From: Spodoptera frugiperda
Taxonomy: Eukaryota > Arthropoda > Insecta > Lepidoptera > Noctuidae
Reading direction: 5' to 3'
DNA length: 64,000 nucleotides
NCBI RefSeq assembly: GCF_023101765.2
Contig: NC_064230.1
Location: forward strand, 4,278,001-4,342,000
The first letter of the stretch is position 1. Every line of letters begins with the position of its first letter. Under the pieces are notes generated by a model. It did not search any database, was not told the origin of the DNA, and saw nothing but the letters and a program-made list of their open reading frames with translations. The translations under genes and the position numbers were made by a program. This document shows, one piece after another, positions 1 through 12,308 of this stretch.

Positions 1-551
1 CCTTATATACAGATCGTATAATATTTAGATCACTCAATAAGTTTCTTGATAGTTGTCTTTCGATACATATTACTGTATTACATGAAATGTTGAGATATTA
101 CACATGGATATTCCGGAATGAGGACTTTAATGGCGTAGCTTACACCATCCGTCACAAGACATTGAAAACTGTTGTCTTCAATACAACGTTTTTACAATAT
201 TTCAATCATGAAGTGAAGGAAACATTGTAAGTAGCAGTTTATGCCACGATGGAGTATTTGAAGAACCTGCAATACTTCATCACAACATTAAGGACAATTG
301 TGTTTCTTGATGGTTGTATTCGATACAACTTTAGACAATATTCGTATTATATGAACACGAAAGTAACATATTATTTTGTAAGTGGCAGTTAACTACCAAC
401 TGTTTAGAAATACTGACACATTATGTAATTGTTATAGATTTTAACTACATGAGTAAGAAAGTCAGACTGAAGTCACAAAATTCACGTAACAAATATCGAC
501 GCACACAATCAGAACAAACACAAAGCCCTGTAAGTAGCTGTTTATGAGATT
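1..551 (+). repeat. Array segment, duplicated near 17.6 kb
   Basis: Holds box A copies near 41 and 300 and a box D copy near 485-512. The sequence is almost the same as about 17585-18190, and parts recur near 26440, 32270, 33290 and 55570. No gene is visible. The right edge is the insertion point of a MITE at 552. Confidence 0.7.
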
Positions 552-931
552 TAGTGTTGCCCAGCAAGAGTCTTGCAAGTCTCGCATTTACCAATTAACC
601 AACTTTATTTTTTTGTACGATTATGATTTAACTGTAATAACTACCCGGCAAGAGTCTTGCTAGTCTTACAAATAAATACCTATTAGCCTAATGCTATTTT
701 TTATATGTTAGGTGCTTTTGATCTTACAAAGACGAAACAGAGTAGCTAATATACTATATTTTGAGGTTGTTTAATAGCGGCCACACCTTACAATATAACT
801 GTATTGTTAAATCTGCAAGTTAAATCTCAGTTAATACTACAGTTAATACAGTTAAATCATAATCGTATTAAAAATTAAAGTTGTATATTTGGTAAATGCG
901 AGACTTGCAAGACTCTTGCTGGGCAACACTA
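552..931. mobile_element. hAT-type MITE (380 bp)
   Basis: The element has perfect 42-bp terminal inverted repeats (552-593 and 890-931) starting TAGTGTTGCCCAGCAAG. An 8-bp direct repeat ATGAGATT flanks it (544-551 and 932-939). TAGNG-type termini and 8-bp target duplications are hallmarks of the hAT superfamily. The paralogous array copy near 18187-18194 carries a single ATGAGATT and no insert, so it is an empty site. There is no transposase frame inside, so the element is non-autonomous. A partial repeat of the TIR core (GGCAAGAGTCTTGCTAGTC) lies internally near 642-660. The perfect TIRs suggest a young insertion. Confidence 0.93.
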
Positions 932-939
932 ATGAGATT

Positions 940-2460
940 ACAAGCTACTTGGACATACTGATTTATAAACACCACATTTTGTGTGAGACTTTGTCGACAA
1001 CTATACGATAGGAAAATATCCATATCCAAGGACTTCTTCATTAAATATTGAATAATATTGTTTGCACGGAGTTTCTTGACGGTTGTCTTCAATACAATTG
1101 TTATGTTTTAAACATGATGTGAGAAATATTTAAAAGCAGCTGTTCATAAATCTACAAACAACTTGGAATTATTGACTTGGTAAGTATCACTTTGTGATAG
1201 TGAAACAATATTTATTATCAACCCATAGATAGGTTTTGTTTCAGTAGGAATTGTGAACAACATTCTTGCTTTCCCAATTTGTGATAGGGCAAAATGTTAC
1301 ACAAATTGATGTGTAGACCATAAGTTCGTAGACTATACTGTTTAGACCATTAGTCGCTATTTAGTTTAGTTTGTTATACGTTATTATGATTATAGCGGCA
1401 CCGGGCGATGCTGTCTCTGACAGACAACATCCTTTAATACATTTATGAAATGCCGAACGACAAAATACTTCGGAAATGTAAACCAGAAGACGAGACGAGA
1501 ACTAGTTTCTTGACGGTTGTCTTCGATACAACGCTTGTATAATATATTAATATTTCCATTTGTTAATTGAATATGAATATCAATATGATGAACTGCGCAT
1601 AACACGGAAATAAAGTTGCATACATCGATACGGCAATATAATTCACGCGTCATATGTATATCGACGCACACATCAGAACATGGATGGAGGACAACCAAGA
1701 AGAAGTAATTATTATGATTCCCGTGACGTAAATATTACAAAAAAATAACATTAAACAATGTAACTCCATAAATACGCTGCTCAATGAGTTTCTTGACGGT
1801 TGTCCTTCGATAGAACTTTATACAATACTGTTCCTTGGATTTGTAGAAACAGTACAGAAATATTTGTAACTATGTAGATGTACATGAAGCTACAGCTACA
1901 AGACGCGCAGTCATACTGACTAACTGGAGGCATCCTACATCTCGCGCCGGTTGTACTCGATACTACTTTTATATATTATCGTGTTATATAAACACTTGGA
2001 AATATTCTCAAGTAGTCACTTGTGAGACTATACTCTACTTGGAAACACTGACAAGACTATTAAGTCTCAGATAATATAAGTAAATGAATATAATGATATT
2101 GCACATACGTAGGACCTCTATATCCATACTGTTGATACATCAAGTTCCACGTACAAAACCACGTCAATGGCGGTCTAAGTGGAGGAATTGTTTCATAAAT
2201 CTTGTGAAGACGTTCAGAGACATGTCGGTAAATACCATTTACATTGTCATTGTTAAACATATTCTTTTTAATTCTCTGTTGAAATTACTTGATTTTAGCA
2301 CATCATATTTTCACAACCGCAGTCATTCTTGCGGACAAAGAAATGAGTCAAATAGATTTATGCCATTTCCAAGTCAATGGAGTTTCTTGACGGTTGTCTT
2401 CGATGTAACATAATATATTCTATCTTAATATATATTTCATATCACATGAAATACTGAAAA
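940..2460 (+). repeat. Array segment before first module M
   Basis: Box A copies lie near 1071, 1503, 1786 and 2379 and a degenerate one near 1950. A box D copy lies near 1650-1680. The stretch 940-1200 recurs near 18190-18460 and in part at 13080-13230. No gene is visible. Confidence 0.65.
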
Positions 2461-2885
2461 GGATATCTTGTGTAGAACGACCGTAGAGCAGCATCCTCCT
2501 CCTCAGTCGTACATTCTTGACAGAATGCTCGTGGTTGACAATGATGCATTTTCCCTGGATATCGTAGCTCTCGCGATGCGTCTCCACTTGTTGAAGTCTT
2601 CACCCGTAACCCTGGGCACGGGTTCCGCGTTATACCCCGCAGGACTGGGTCCCTGCTGAACTTCGCCATCTACACACTCCGGCCTACTGAAGTGTAAGAT
2701 GCCCACCCCCGCGACATGGACGCGCCAGACAGGAATTGCCCAAGTGAAGAGTAGAGAAGGTGACTCTACTCCCCCAGGGCCGAGTTAATGGGCGTGTATG
2801 ATCCCACACCCAAAGGCTTAACACTACCACTACTACAAATATAAATAAAACAACATTCAGTTGTTGTATCTTGTAAATACTAATT
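2461..2885 (+). repeat. Module M, copy 1
   Basis: This is the first of eleven copies of a GC-richer block. It starts with GATATCTTGTGTAGAACGACC and ends near TTGTTGTATCTTGTAAATAC. Short overlapping frames exist on both strands, but copies differ by single-base indels (for example five or six C in the run near 2771-2777), so no product is conserved. The array sequence just upstream (TTTCATATCACATGAAATACTG) is the same in almost all copies. This implies one original insertion into an array unit, later amplified with it. Origin unknown; a retroposon fragment is possible. Confidence 0.85.
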
Positions 2886-5800
2886 CTAGAATACATTTAT
2901 GTACTCGCCATTACAGGGAATTTTGTCGGTATGAAATATATTTTATTTAAAAGATACATCAACATTACACAGTTCATCATTCCAATACAAATATAAAACA
3001 ATTGATGTCATGTCAATGACGTCAGAGCCGAAATGACAAGGACCGAAAAAAAATGTTATTGTTGTCTCTTTTTAATGGACATGTAGGATTACCTTTTGTC
3101 TCTAGCGATGATTTACATAACAATACAATGAAGTTTCTTGATAGTTGTCTTCGATACAACTCTTTTACAATATTTCAATCATGAAATGAGGGAAAATATT
3201 CAAGTAACCCTACAATGTAGATTTTTAAAGAGTTCCTTAATGGTTGTCTTCGACACAATTCTTATGTTTTAAACATAAGTGGGATATATCAAAGTGTAGT
3301 TGTTTGTGAGACTACAAACTACTTGGAAATACTGAGTAATTAAATATGGAATACTTTAATATTGTGCAACAAATTACAGTCACCTGAATAAATTATTGAC
3401 TCTTGTTCTAGGATAACGAGTTTCTTGACGGCTGTCTTTGATGTAACTCTTACAAGAGTGTCGGAACTACAATGTTCCACTTTACTTGTGAACATACATT
3501 ATTGCTTACTTCGTTCGTTATTGAATTAAAATATTTCGAGAGACATTTCACAATTGTCGAAATATTGTTACAGCATTAAGTATTGGTACCTATATCAATT
3601 GGTTTCTTGCCGGTTGTCCTCGATACAAGTATGACAAATGTTTCATACAATAGGACTAATATGTTCACAGGAAACATTCAGTACAATTTAAAATATATTT
3701 CAATGAAATATTTGTCGGGATCAATCCCGATTAAAGTCAAATATATTGTTTTACTAATGAAGAAGTAAACTTGTCTGCTAGCTTCACGAACTAATGAGTT
3801 TCTTGACGGTTGTCTTCGATACAAGATTTAAGCCTCGTCTCCACTAGGAACATTTGTCGAGCGACATGTGTCCCCAGAGACATCGGGCGATGTCGGGCGA
3901 CGTCGGGCAACATCGCCCGATGTATATCAGCATATTGGATGATGATGGAATATTCAGCATACATAAAATACGATATTGTAATTGATACGACAAATATCGA
4001 CGCACACAATTAGAACAAGCGTGAAACTCATTCGATGGCTATAAGACACAAGACACAGACAGAGGACATAGTTCATGGAGTCTGATTGAGCCGAACTATT
4101 CATTCTTTGGACAGTCTGTTGTATAGACTATGTAAAGAGTTTCTTTCTATGTTTACATGTTTATAATATAAAATAGAAAAGTCACGTAGAACAACTTCTG
4201 CACGTAGAACAGTTAGTTCTAAATATGGAAAATGTTGTTTTATAAATACCACCATAAATTTACTAGAAGTAAATATTGCAATAGAAGTTTCCAGACACGA
4301 GTTTCTTGACGGTTGTTCCTCGACAGAACTCATATACAATACTGGTAAGACAAATATCGACACACACAGTTAGAACAAGCACGGCAGACTTAAGTCCGCC
4401 ATTCACTATTTTGTGATGAAGATTAAATAAATAAAATACTTTAACGTATAATAAATTACGTTTTACGTATTATACAATACTTTAATCATAGAATACATTA
4501 CGTGAGATACATCAGTCAGTAGCTGCACAATGTACATACATACGTAGGAAAATATTTACATATTCCACGTAGAAACACCACTTCAATGGCGGCATAAGTG
4601 AGGAAATTATTTCTTAAACCTTGGGTAGGTCTATAGAAAAGACGATTAAAGACATTTACCTCAAAATACCCTTGTACAATAGAACAAACTAGTACTATAA
4701 TGTTTTAGTTTTAATTTATTGTGTTTGTCTTCTTAGACAAGCGCTGCAAATCCGTGTCCTCGAGCGAAGAATGTATCAAATACAAATTTTGTGTTTCTTG
4801 ACGGTTGTCCTTCGATACAACTCTAATACAATAGTTTGAAATATGTAGCGATCATTACATAAGTAACTGTGCATGACACTACAAACAAGACAATATAATT
4901 CACGCGACATATATCGACGCACACATTAGAACAAGCGCGGTTGTCACTAGCACATTGCTTGACTGTCTTCGACACAACTTTGTATATTTACGTAACCACT
5001 TGCACATACTGACTAGGTAAGTCTCAATGCGCCCGAATGCGGGCACGACTTCTGAGACAAGAAACATTTCACACACCCATACATTGTGTTTGTATTTATA
5101 CTCCTTTATGGAGAAATACTACCGACTGCAGTATTTTGGAACTTTAGCTGCTAACAGCTGATCATGCGAAAGCACGCGCAAAATATTTTTCTAGATATAG
5201 ACACATACAGTAATAGAAAACATTTTTGGAAATGATTGTAATATCGATATAGACTATATTTGTTACATGGACATACGCAGATACATAAGTTTCTTGACGG
5301 TTGTGTTCAATACGATACAACTCTCTTACAATATTTCAAATGAAAGGAAAACACACTTGAATGTAGGTACTGATTGAGTACCGTACCTAAAAAAATCATT
5401 GAATTTTGAAAATGTACTGTCCACTCTGTGTTGTAACAGACAAAGACAAAGCGGGGAATGCTTCATAACTATAATCCTATTTGGAATAATGTTGCTGTAC
5501 GTATATAATGGCAATACAAAACGTTTCTTGACGGTTGTCTTTGATACATCCCATTTCATATTATATTATGAAATGCAACGAGTCATAAGAATATTAAAGA
5601 ATATTAATACTTTATATTTATTTATTTATTTATACTTCATCACAAAAAAAACAGTGAATGGCGGACTTAATGCCTTAAATTCGGTTACTCATCGGTACAA
5701 CTCTCGTGTTGTAATCACGAAATATTTAAAAATGATTTGTGTGTAGTCGGATGGTAACAAAACAAGAGGGGAAACTTAAGTACACTCATAATCACTCAAT

Positions 5801-7274
5801 AAGTTTCTTGATAGTTGTCTTTCGATACCGCGTGCCTGTATGCAAGAGCACCGTCTGAGACGCGTAACATTACACACACTCCGATGTAGAAACATCATGG
5901 CGGACTTGTGTATACAACGACACAATCACACGCACACTTATATACCGGTTACGTGAACTTGCAAAATATATAAGATGAACTCGATACAGTAAAACTTCTC
6001 GACAATTTTATTCTTCGATACAATATTCATTATATTGCAATCAGGAAACGCAGGAAATATTTGTATAGCAATGTCTATGTGAATAAAACAGAGAGTTTAA
6101 CCGAACAATTAATGCTTAACTTGATAAGTAACTAAATAAGTTTCTTGATACTTGCCTTCGATACAACACTTTTACAATATTATAATCTTGTTAGAAGTAG
6201 AAAATATTAGTAAGTAGCAGTCTATGAGGTGACAAACTACATACTTGGAAATACTGATTGAGTCAACCTCATCGGGCACCATATGTGATATGGGCCTCGT
6301 TGAACAAATTCATTGGAGTTCCAACGTTTGGGGAAACAGTTGTTTGTTCACAATATATTAATATTGGCATTTATTAATTGAATATGAATATCAATTTGAC
6401 GAACTGGATGTAAAATGCCGACTATTACGTAGATAAGACAATATAATTCACGCGACAAACATCGACGCACACAACTAGAACAAACTAGTCTGTCGCTACA
6501 CTACTCAACGTTTCTTACTGGTTGTCTTCGCTACAACTTTAATAAATACAATATATTTATGTCGCACGTAATAACGACAAAGACAAAGCGAGGAATGCTT
6601 CGTAACTATAATCCTTTTCGGAATAATTTTGCTGTACGTATATAATGGCAATACAAAACGTTTCTTGACGGTGGTCTTTGACAGAGACCTTTTTCGTATT
6701 ACACACATGAAATATTGAGAGTTGGAACATAGATATTCTGTGTATGACGACCACTTTACTATCGTTCTAAGTGGGGAAATTGTCGTTGTACCTATATCGT
6801 ATCAAGATGTTCCTAGAAATGATGACCGATGTATCTCGTATGTCAAACGTTTTATCTTTGAAACACAAGACATCACCACATTAGATATTTACCGACACAC
6901 ACACAAGTCCGTATATAGTGAACATTTGCCACAGTAGCAGTCAGTAATATTGTCTCTGAGACATGGAACAATGCACAGGTTCTAATGGAAAGGAACCACG
7001 GAGTAATCCATTTTGTACATTTCAAAGATTATATTAAGTTGTTCTTTGGTGTAACATAATATTTTATCTTAATACATATTTCATATCACATGAAATACTG
7101 AAAAGAATATCTTGTCTAACAGTAACTAGCCTCTAGTACTCACAGTAGAAGGTTCACCATAATTAATTTAGTGAAACCTTAAAGCCTGCATTAAATGTAA
7201 AAAATAAATATATATAACAATATTATTCAATAAGTTTCTTGACGGTAGCTTTTTTATACTACATTAAGTATTGA
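2886..7274 (+). repeat. Array segment between M1 and M2
   Basis: It begins with the common tail that follows module M (to about 3130), then shows box A near 3131, 3419, 3601, 3797, 4301, 4795, 5289, 5523, 5803, 6139, 6511 and 6660. Box D copies lie near 3975, 4340, 4900 and 6440. The block 3780-4020 recurs at 49455-49700. The block 4885-5206 recurs at 23320-23642. The block 6180-7000 recurs near 10920-11780, 26880-27720 and 52730-53600. A short TTTA microsatellite lies at about 5608-5632. No gene is visible. Confidence 0.65.
3880..3923. repeat. GC-rich inverted repeat in duplicated block
   Basis: The arms ACATCGGGCGATGT (3880-3893) and ACATCGCCCGATGT (3910-3923) are perfect reverse complements. 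The 16-base loop has further GTCGGGC repeats. It lies in a GC-rich insert beginning near TTAAGCCTCGTCTCCACTAG that interrupts the AT-rich array, so it is probably a MITE remnant. The paralogous copy near 49560-49602 has one mismatch in the right arm. Confidence 0.7.
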
Positions 7275-7672
7275 AAAGGATATCTTGTGTAGAATGACCG
7301 TAGAGCAGCATCCTCCTCCTCAGTCGTACATTCTTGACAGAATGCTCGTGGTTGACAATGATGCATTTTCTCTGGATATCGTAGCTCTCGCGATGCGCCT
7401 CCACTTGTTGAAGTCTTCACCCGTAACCCTGGGCTTGGGTTCCGCGTTATACCCCGCAGGACTGGGTCCCTGCTGAACTTCGCCATCTACACACTCCGGC
7501 CTACTGAAGTGTAAGATGCCCACCCCCGCGACATGGACGCGCCAGACAGGAATTGCCCAAGTGAAGAGTAGAGAAGGTGACTCTACTCCCACCAGGGCCG
7601 AGTTAATGGGCGTGTATGATCCCACACCCAAAGGCTTAACACTATTACTACTACTATATAATACATTCATAT
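7275..7672 (+). repeat. Module M, copy 2
   Basis: Same module as at 2461-2885. It carries A-to-T type changes (GGGCTTGGG for GGGCACGGG) and an interrupted C run (CTCCCACCAGG). The 3' end is shorter: the CAACATTCAGTTGTTG part is missing and ACTATATAATACATTC follows. An extra partial copy of the upstream lead-in lies at about 7060-7110. Confidence 0.85.
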
Positions 7673-10600
7673 AATTACATTTTTGATATTACTTTATGCA
7701 CCCGCCATCACAGGGCATTGTCTCGTTGAGTTACATTTTATTTATAAGTTGTGTTAATATTACACAGTTCTCTCCTCCCTCGGATATATTCTACTTAACT
7801 TACAAAGTAAGTGCGTCTTAAACCTTCGTGAGTACAATTGTATTTTAATATTCCAAATGTTGATAAAGTATACATTAAACGTACAACATTTTGATACACA
7901 ATTCAATACAAACGATACAAAACTTTTATAAAAAACCAACATAAATATTATTGTGATGAAGAAAATGCAGGTTCCCGTACATTTTGTAGCATGCCATACA
8001 AAACCAATCACCGAATTCCAATATTTCAATAAAAAAACAAATGACATGTCAGTGACGTCATGCACAAAATGACAAGGACAGAAACATCGTATTCTCTTTC
8101 TAAATCTATTTACTGAACTTTCTTCATACTAATACAAATAAAAAACAATTGACATGTCAATGACGTCAGACCCGAAATGACAAGGGTAGAAACATTTATT
8201 TTATTGTTGTCTCTTTCTAAATTTGTCTTCTGTTTGTCGATACAATTCTTTTACAATGTAGATTATTAAAAGAGTTTATTAATGGTTGTCTTCAACACAA
8301 CAATTCTTATGTTTTAAACATAAGTAGAGTAGGTAGTTGTGTTTGAGACTACAAACTACTTGAAAATAACTACTCAGTAATTAAGAAATATTTTAATATT
8401 GCGGAGCCAAGACCACAACAAAAACGAATAACTCGATCAAACTTTACTCTTGTTCTAGAACAACGAGTTTCTTGACGGTTGTCTTCGATGCTATCCTCAC
8501 GCTATAATTATACGCAGGAAGTATCGGTAAGTTGTCTCTCAATGACATTAAGTATGAAGAAGTTAAATCATGTACATTCCGCAGTACACACGGAGCGACC
8601 ACTTCAATGACTTTCTAAGTGGGGAAATATTTTTAATGAGCAAAATTGGTATCTGGTTAAGATTGCTGGTTTCTAGATCAACGAGTTTCTTGACGGTTGT
8701 CTTTGATGTAACTCTTACAAGAGTGTGAGGACTTCATTGTGGGAACTGCAATGTTCCACGTTACTTGTAAACAAATATTTCGCATGAAACAGTTGATTAT
8801 AGGAATACAAAGATTAATGAGCTGTCGGACACAAGACATGGACATGAGTGAGACGACATAGATAAAGACAGTACTTCATGCTGCAAAAACCCGCGACTAA
8901 TATTTAGGAAATAGTTTTAACACTGTTTAATTTTTTTGGTGCAAACTTTAAACGTTGACTATCAAAATCATATGGTAAAGTGTTTTTTTACAATTCATAG
9001 ACTGCTCAACAAGTTTCTTGACGGTTGTACTCAACACAAGCCACACAACAGTCATGAACAATCCAATACATGGAAGTTATTTAATGAACTTGTATCGGAT
9101 CGTGAGACTCGGAATATTAACAAATATATTGAATTTACAATGTACAATACTGAAGTAGCAATACATTGTTAGTTTGTATGTTCATTCATATCATTTCTAT
9201 TTAACCTATTTATAACGTGTGTTTACGTAAACATTACAATGCACACACAAGACAGAAGAAATATCATATTCCACGTAGAAACACCACTTCAATGGCGACA
9301 TTAGTGGGGGAAGTAAACTGCACAAGTTAATACAATAAGTGGTATGCACCACAAATACACGTATCGATCGCCGCACACACTTACAACAAGCATAATGCTC
9401 ATTGGACGGTTGTTGGTCATTGGACAAAATATTTGCATGACATTACAGTACATAATATACTAGAAAGAGACATACCTATGTATGTATAAGACGCGTGAAC
9501 ATACAACATAAGTGTTGAACTTTATATTTCACAAACTATGTATTTAGTTTCTTGACGGTTGTCTTCGATACAATCCTTACATTTCGTTCCAATACTGGGT
9601 AAGGGTATATTGAGGTAAGTGAAGACATTTACCTCAATATACCCTTGTCCAATACGACATACTAATACTTTAATGTTTTAGTTTTAAATCACTGCGGTTG
9701 TCTTCTCCTAGAAGGAATCATTTAAATACAATTGAATTTCTTTTGGTTGTCTTCGACACAACTTTAACAAACATTTCGTACAATGCAAATTACTTATTGA
9801 CTTATATTTAGTTTCTTTTTATCCATATTAAAATTGACAATAATTGTAGAATTACCACGTAGAACATAGACAAATAGTTGTAAGTGGGGACATTGTGGTT
9901 GTAGAGGCGACAATATAGCTCAATATTATACAATGACCTAATGTAGTAGCTTCGTAGACTACCCAAAGCATTACTGGACATACAGTACTGTGTCGTCACT
10001 GACCTCGATAAACAATCAAATTTGAAACACACAGCACATACTGAGTGTCCATACACTATTTAAAGAGTTTCTTGACGGTTGTCTTCGATACAACTCGAAT
10101 TGTAGCTGAATGAGCTTTGGGACACAAGACATGAACATGGACGAGAGTACATGGAGGAAGGTAATATAACTCACGCGACAAATATCGACGCACACAGTTG
10201 GAACAAGCGTGAAGCTTGTTTAATGAGATAGAGCACAAAATGATTGTTTTGTTTGTTGTATTTCTTGGTCAGTCTGTTGTACAGAGTAACTCGACTAAAG
10301 ACAATAGACTTACTTAACGGTTGTATTCCGATACACATCTTATACAATACTTTGAACATAAAATATGTAGGAATCTACAAGTAGCTGGACATGACTCCAC
10401 AAACTACTTGGGAATACTAAGACACATCGGGCCACTGAGTGAGGAAATGTGCCCCAAACGTTTTCAATATTAATTCACATGTTTACAATATAAAATAGAA
10501 GTCATGGAGAAACATTTCTGGATGTAGAACAGTTAGTTCTCAATAGTTTCCAGACACGAGTTTCTTGACGGTTGTTCCTCGACAGAACTCATATACAATA

Positions 10601-11880
10601 CTGGTAAGACAAAATATTAGTTTTTCTCAAGACCAGTACTAAAAGAAAAGATAGTTATAATTATTACATTTCGAAAAGACAAGAAAGTTTAAAACCTTTT
10701 AAAATATTTAAAACCTTAAGACATGACATTATACACGGGACAAATATAGACATTAAGTTTCATGTTTTTTTTATATTGACTAAGGTTGTCTCCTCGGTCA
10801 TCTAATTACAAGGAATCATTATGGAAGCTTACATTACCATTGTAAGGAGGAATAACGAAATCATTCCATTCCAAGACAAGTTAGTTTCTTGACGGTTGTC
10901 CTTCGATACAACACTTACAATATTACAATCTTGTAAGAAGTAGAAAGTATTAGTAAGTAGCAGTCTATGAGGTGACAAACTACATACTTGGAAATACTGA
11001 TTGAGTCAACCTCATCGGGCACCATATGTGATATGGGCCTCGTTGAACAAATTCATTGGAGTTCCAATGTTTGGGGAAACAATTGTTTGTACACAATATA
11101 TTAATATTGGCATTTATTAATTGAATATAAATATCAATATGACCAACTGGATGTGAAATGTCAATTATTACATAGATAAGACAATATAATTCACGCGACA
11201 AACATCGACGCACACAACTAGAACAAACTAGTCTGTCGCTACACTACTCAACGTTTCTTACTGGTTGTCTTCGCTACAACTTTAATAAATACAATATATT
11301 TATGTCGCACGTAATAACGACAAAGACAAAGCGGGGAATGCTTCATAACTATAATCCTGTTCGGAATAATGTTGCTGTACGTATATAATGGCAATACAAA
11401 ACGTTTCTTGACGGTTGTCTTTGACAGATACCTTTTTCATATTACACACATGAAATATTGAGAGTTGGAACATAGATATTCTGTGTATAAGGACCATTTT
11501 AGTATCGTTCTAAGTGGGGAAATTGTCATTTATTATATCGCATCAAGACGTTCCTAGAAATGATGACCGATGTATCTTGTATGTCAAACGTTTTATCAGG
11601 ACGGGCTTTGGAACCCAAGATATGAATAGAGACGAAACAATACAGACAATATAATTCATGCGACATATATCGACGCACACACAAGTCCGTATATAGTGAA
11701 CATTAATTTGCTATAGTAGCAGTCAGTAATATTGTCTCTGAGACATGGAACAATGCACAGGTTCGAATGGGCAGTACATTTTGTACATTTCAAAGATTAT
11801 ATTAAGTTTCTTGGCGGTTGTTCTTCGATGTAACACATATTTTATCTTAATACAAATTTCATATCACATGGAATACTGAA
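7673..11880 (+). repeat. Array segment between M2 and M3
   Basis: The M tail runs to about 8230. Box A copies follow near 8282, 8466, 8683, 9012, 9546, 9730, 10067, 10308, 10560, 10884, 11252, 11403 and 11802. Box D copies lie near 9370, 10160, 11180 and 11642. Box C copies with a clear CCACTT/AAGTGG stem lie near 8599-8622 and 9280-9310. No gene is visible. Confidence 0.65.
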
Positions 11881-12308
11881 AAGGATATCTTGTGTAGAAT
11901 GACCGTAGTGCAGCATCCTCCTCCTCAGTCGTACATTCTTGACAGAATGCTCGTGGTTGACAATGATGCATTTTCCCTGGATATCGTAGCTCTCGCGATG
12001 CACCTCCACCTGTTGAGGTCTTCACCCGTAACCCTGGGCACGGGTTCCGCGTTATACCCCGCAGGACTGGGTCCCTGCTGAACTTCGCCATCTACACACT
12101 CCGGCCTACTGAAGTGTAAGATGCCCACCCCCGCGACATGGACGCGCCAGACAGGAATTGCCCAAGTGAAGAGTAGAGAAGGTGACTCTACTCCCCCCAG
12201 GGCCGAGTTAATGGGCGTGTATGATCCCACACCCAAAGGCTTAACACTACCACTACTACAAATATAAATAAAACAACATTCAGTTGTTGTATCTTGCAAA
12301 TACTAATT
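11881..12308 (+). repeat. Module M, copy 3
   Basis: Full-length module with the six-C version of the C run. That version lets a longer minus-strand frame of 124 codons remain open, whereas five-C copies close it. This difference is the main reason to treat the frames as chance. Confidence 0.85.

Noticed and set aside
1390..1698. Minus-strand peptides containing CIEDNRQET, YRRQPSRN or SKTTVKK as a protein family
   Set aside because: They are three reading frames of the same reverse-complemented box A and recur in all three frames, so they are not a conserved protein.
2442..2896. Overlapping 60-130-codon frames in module M as genes
   Set aside because: Indels between copies (five or six C; TTTTCCCTGG or TTTTCCTGG) shift the frames freely, and several frames overlap on both strands.
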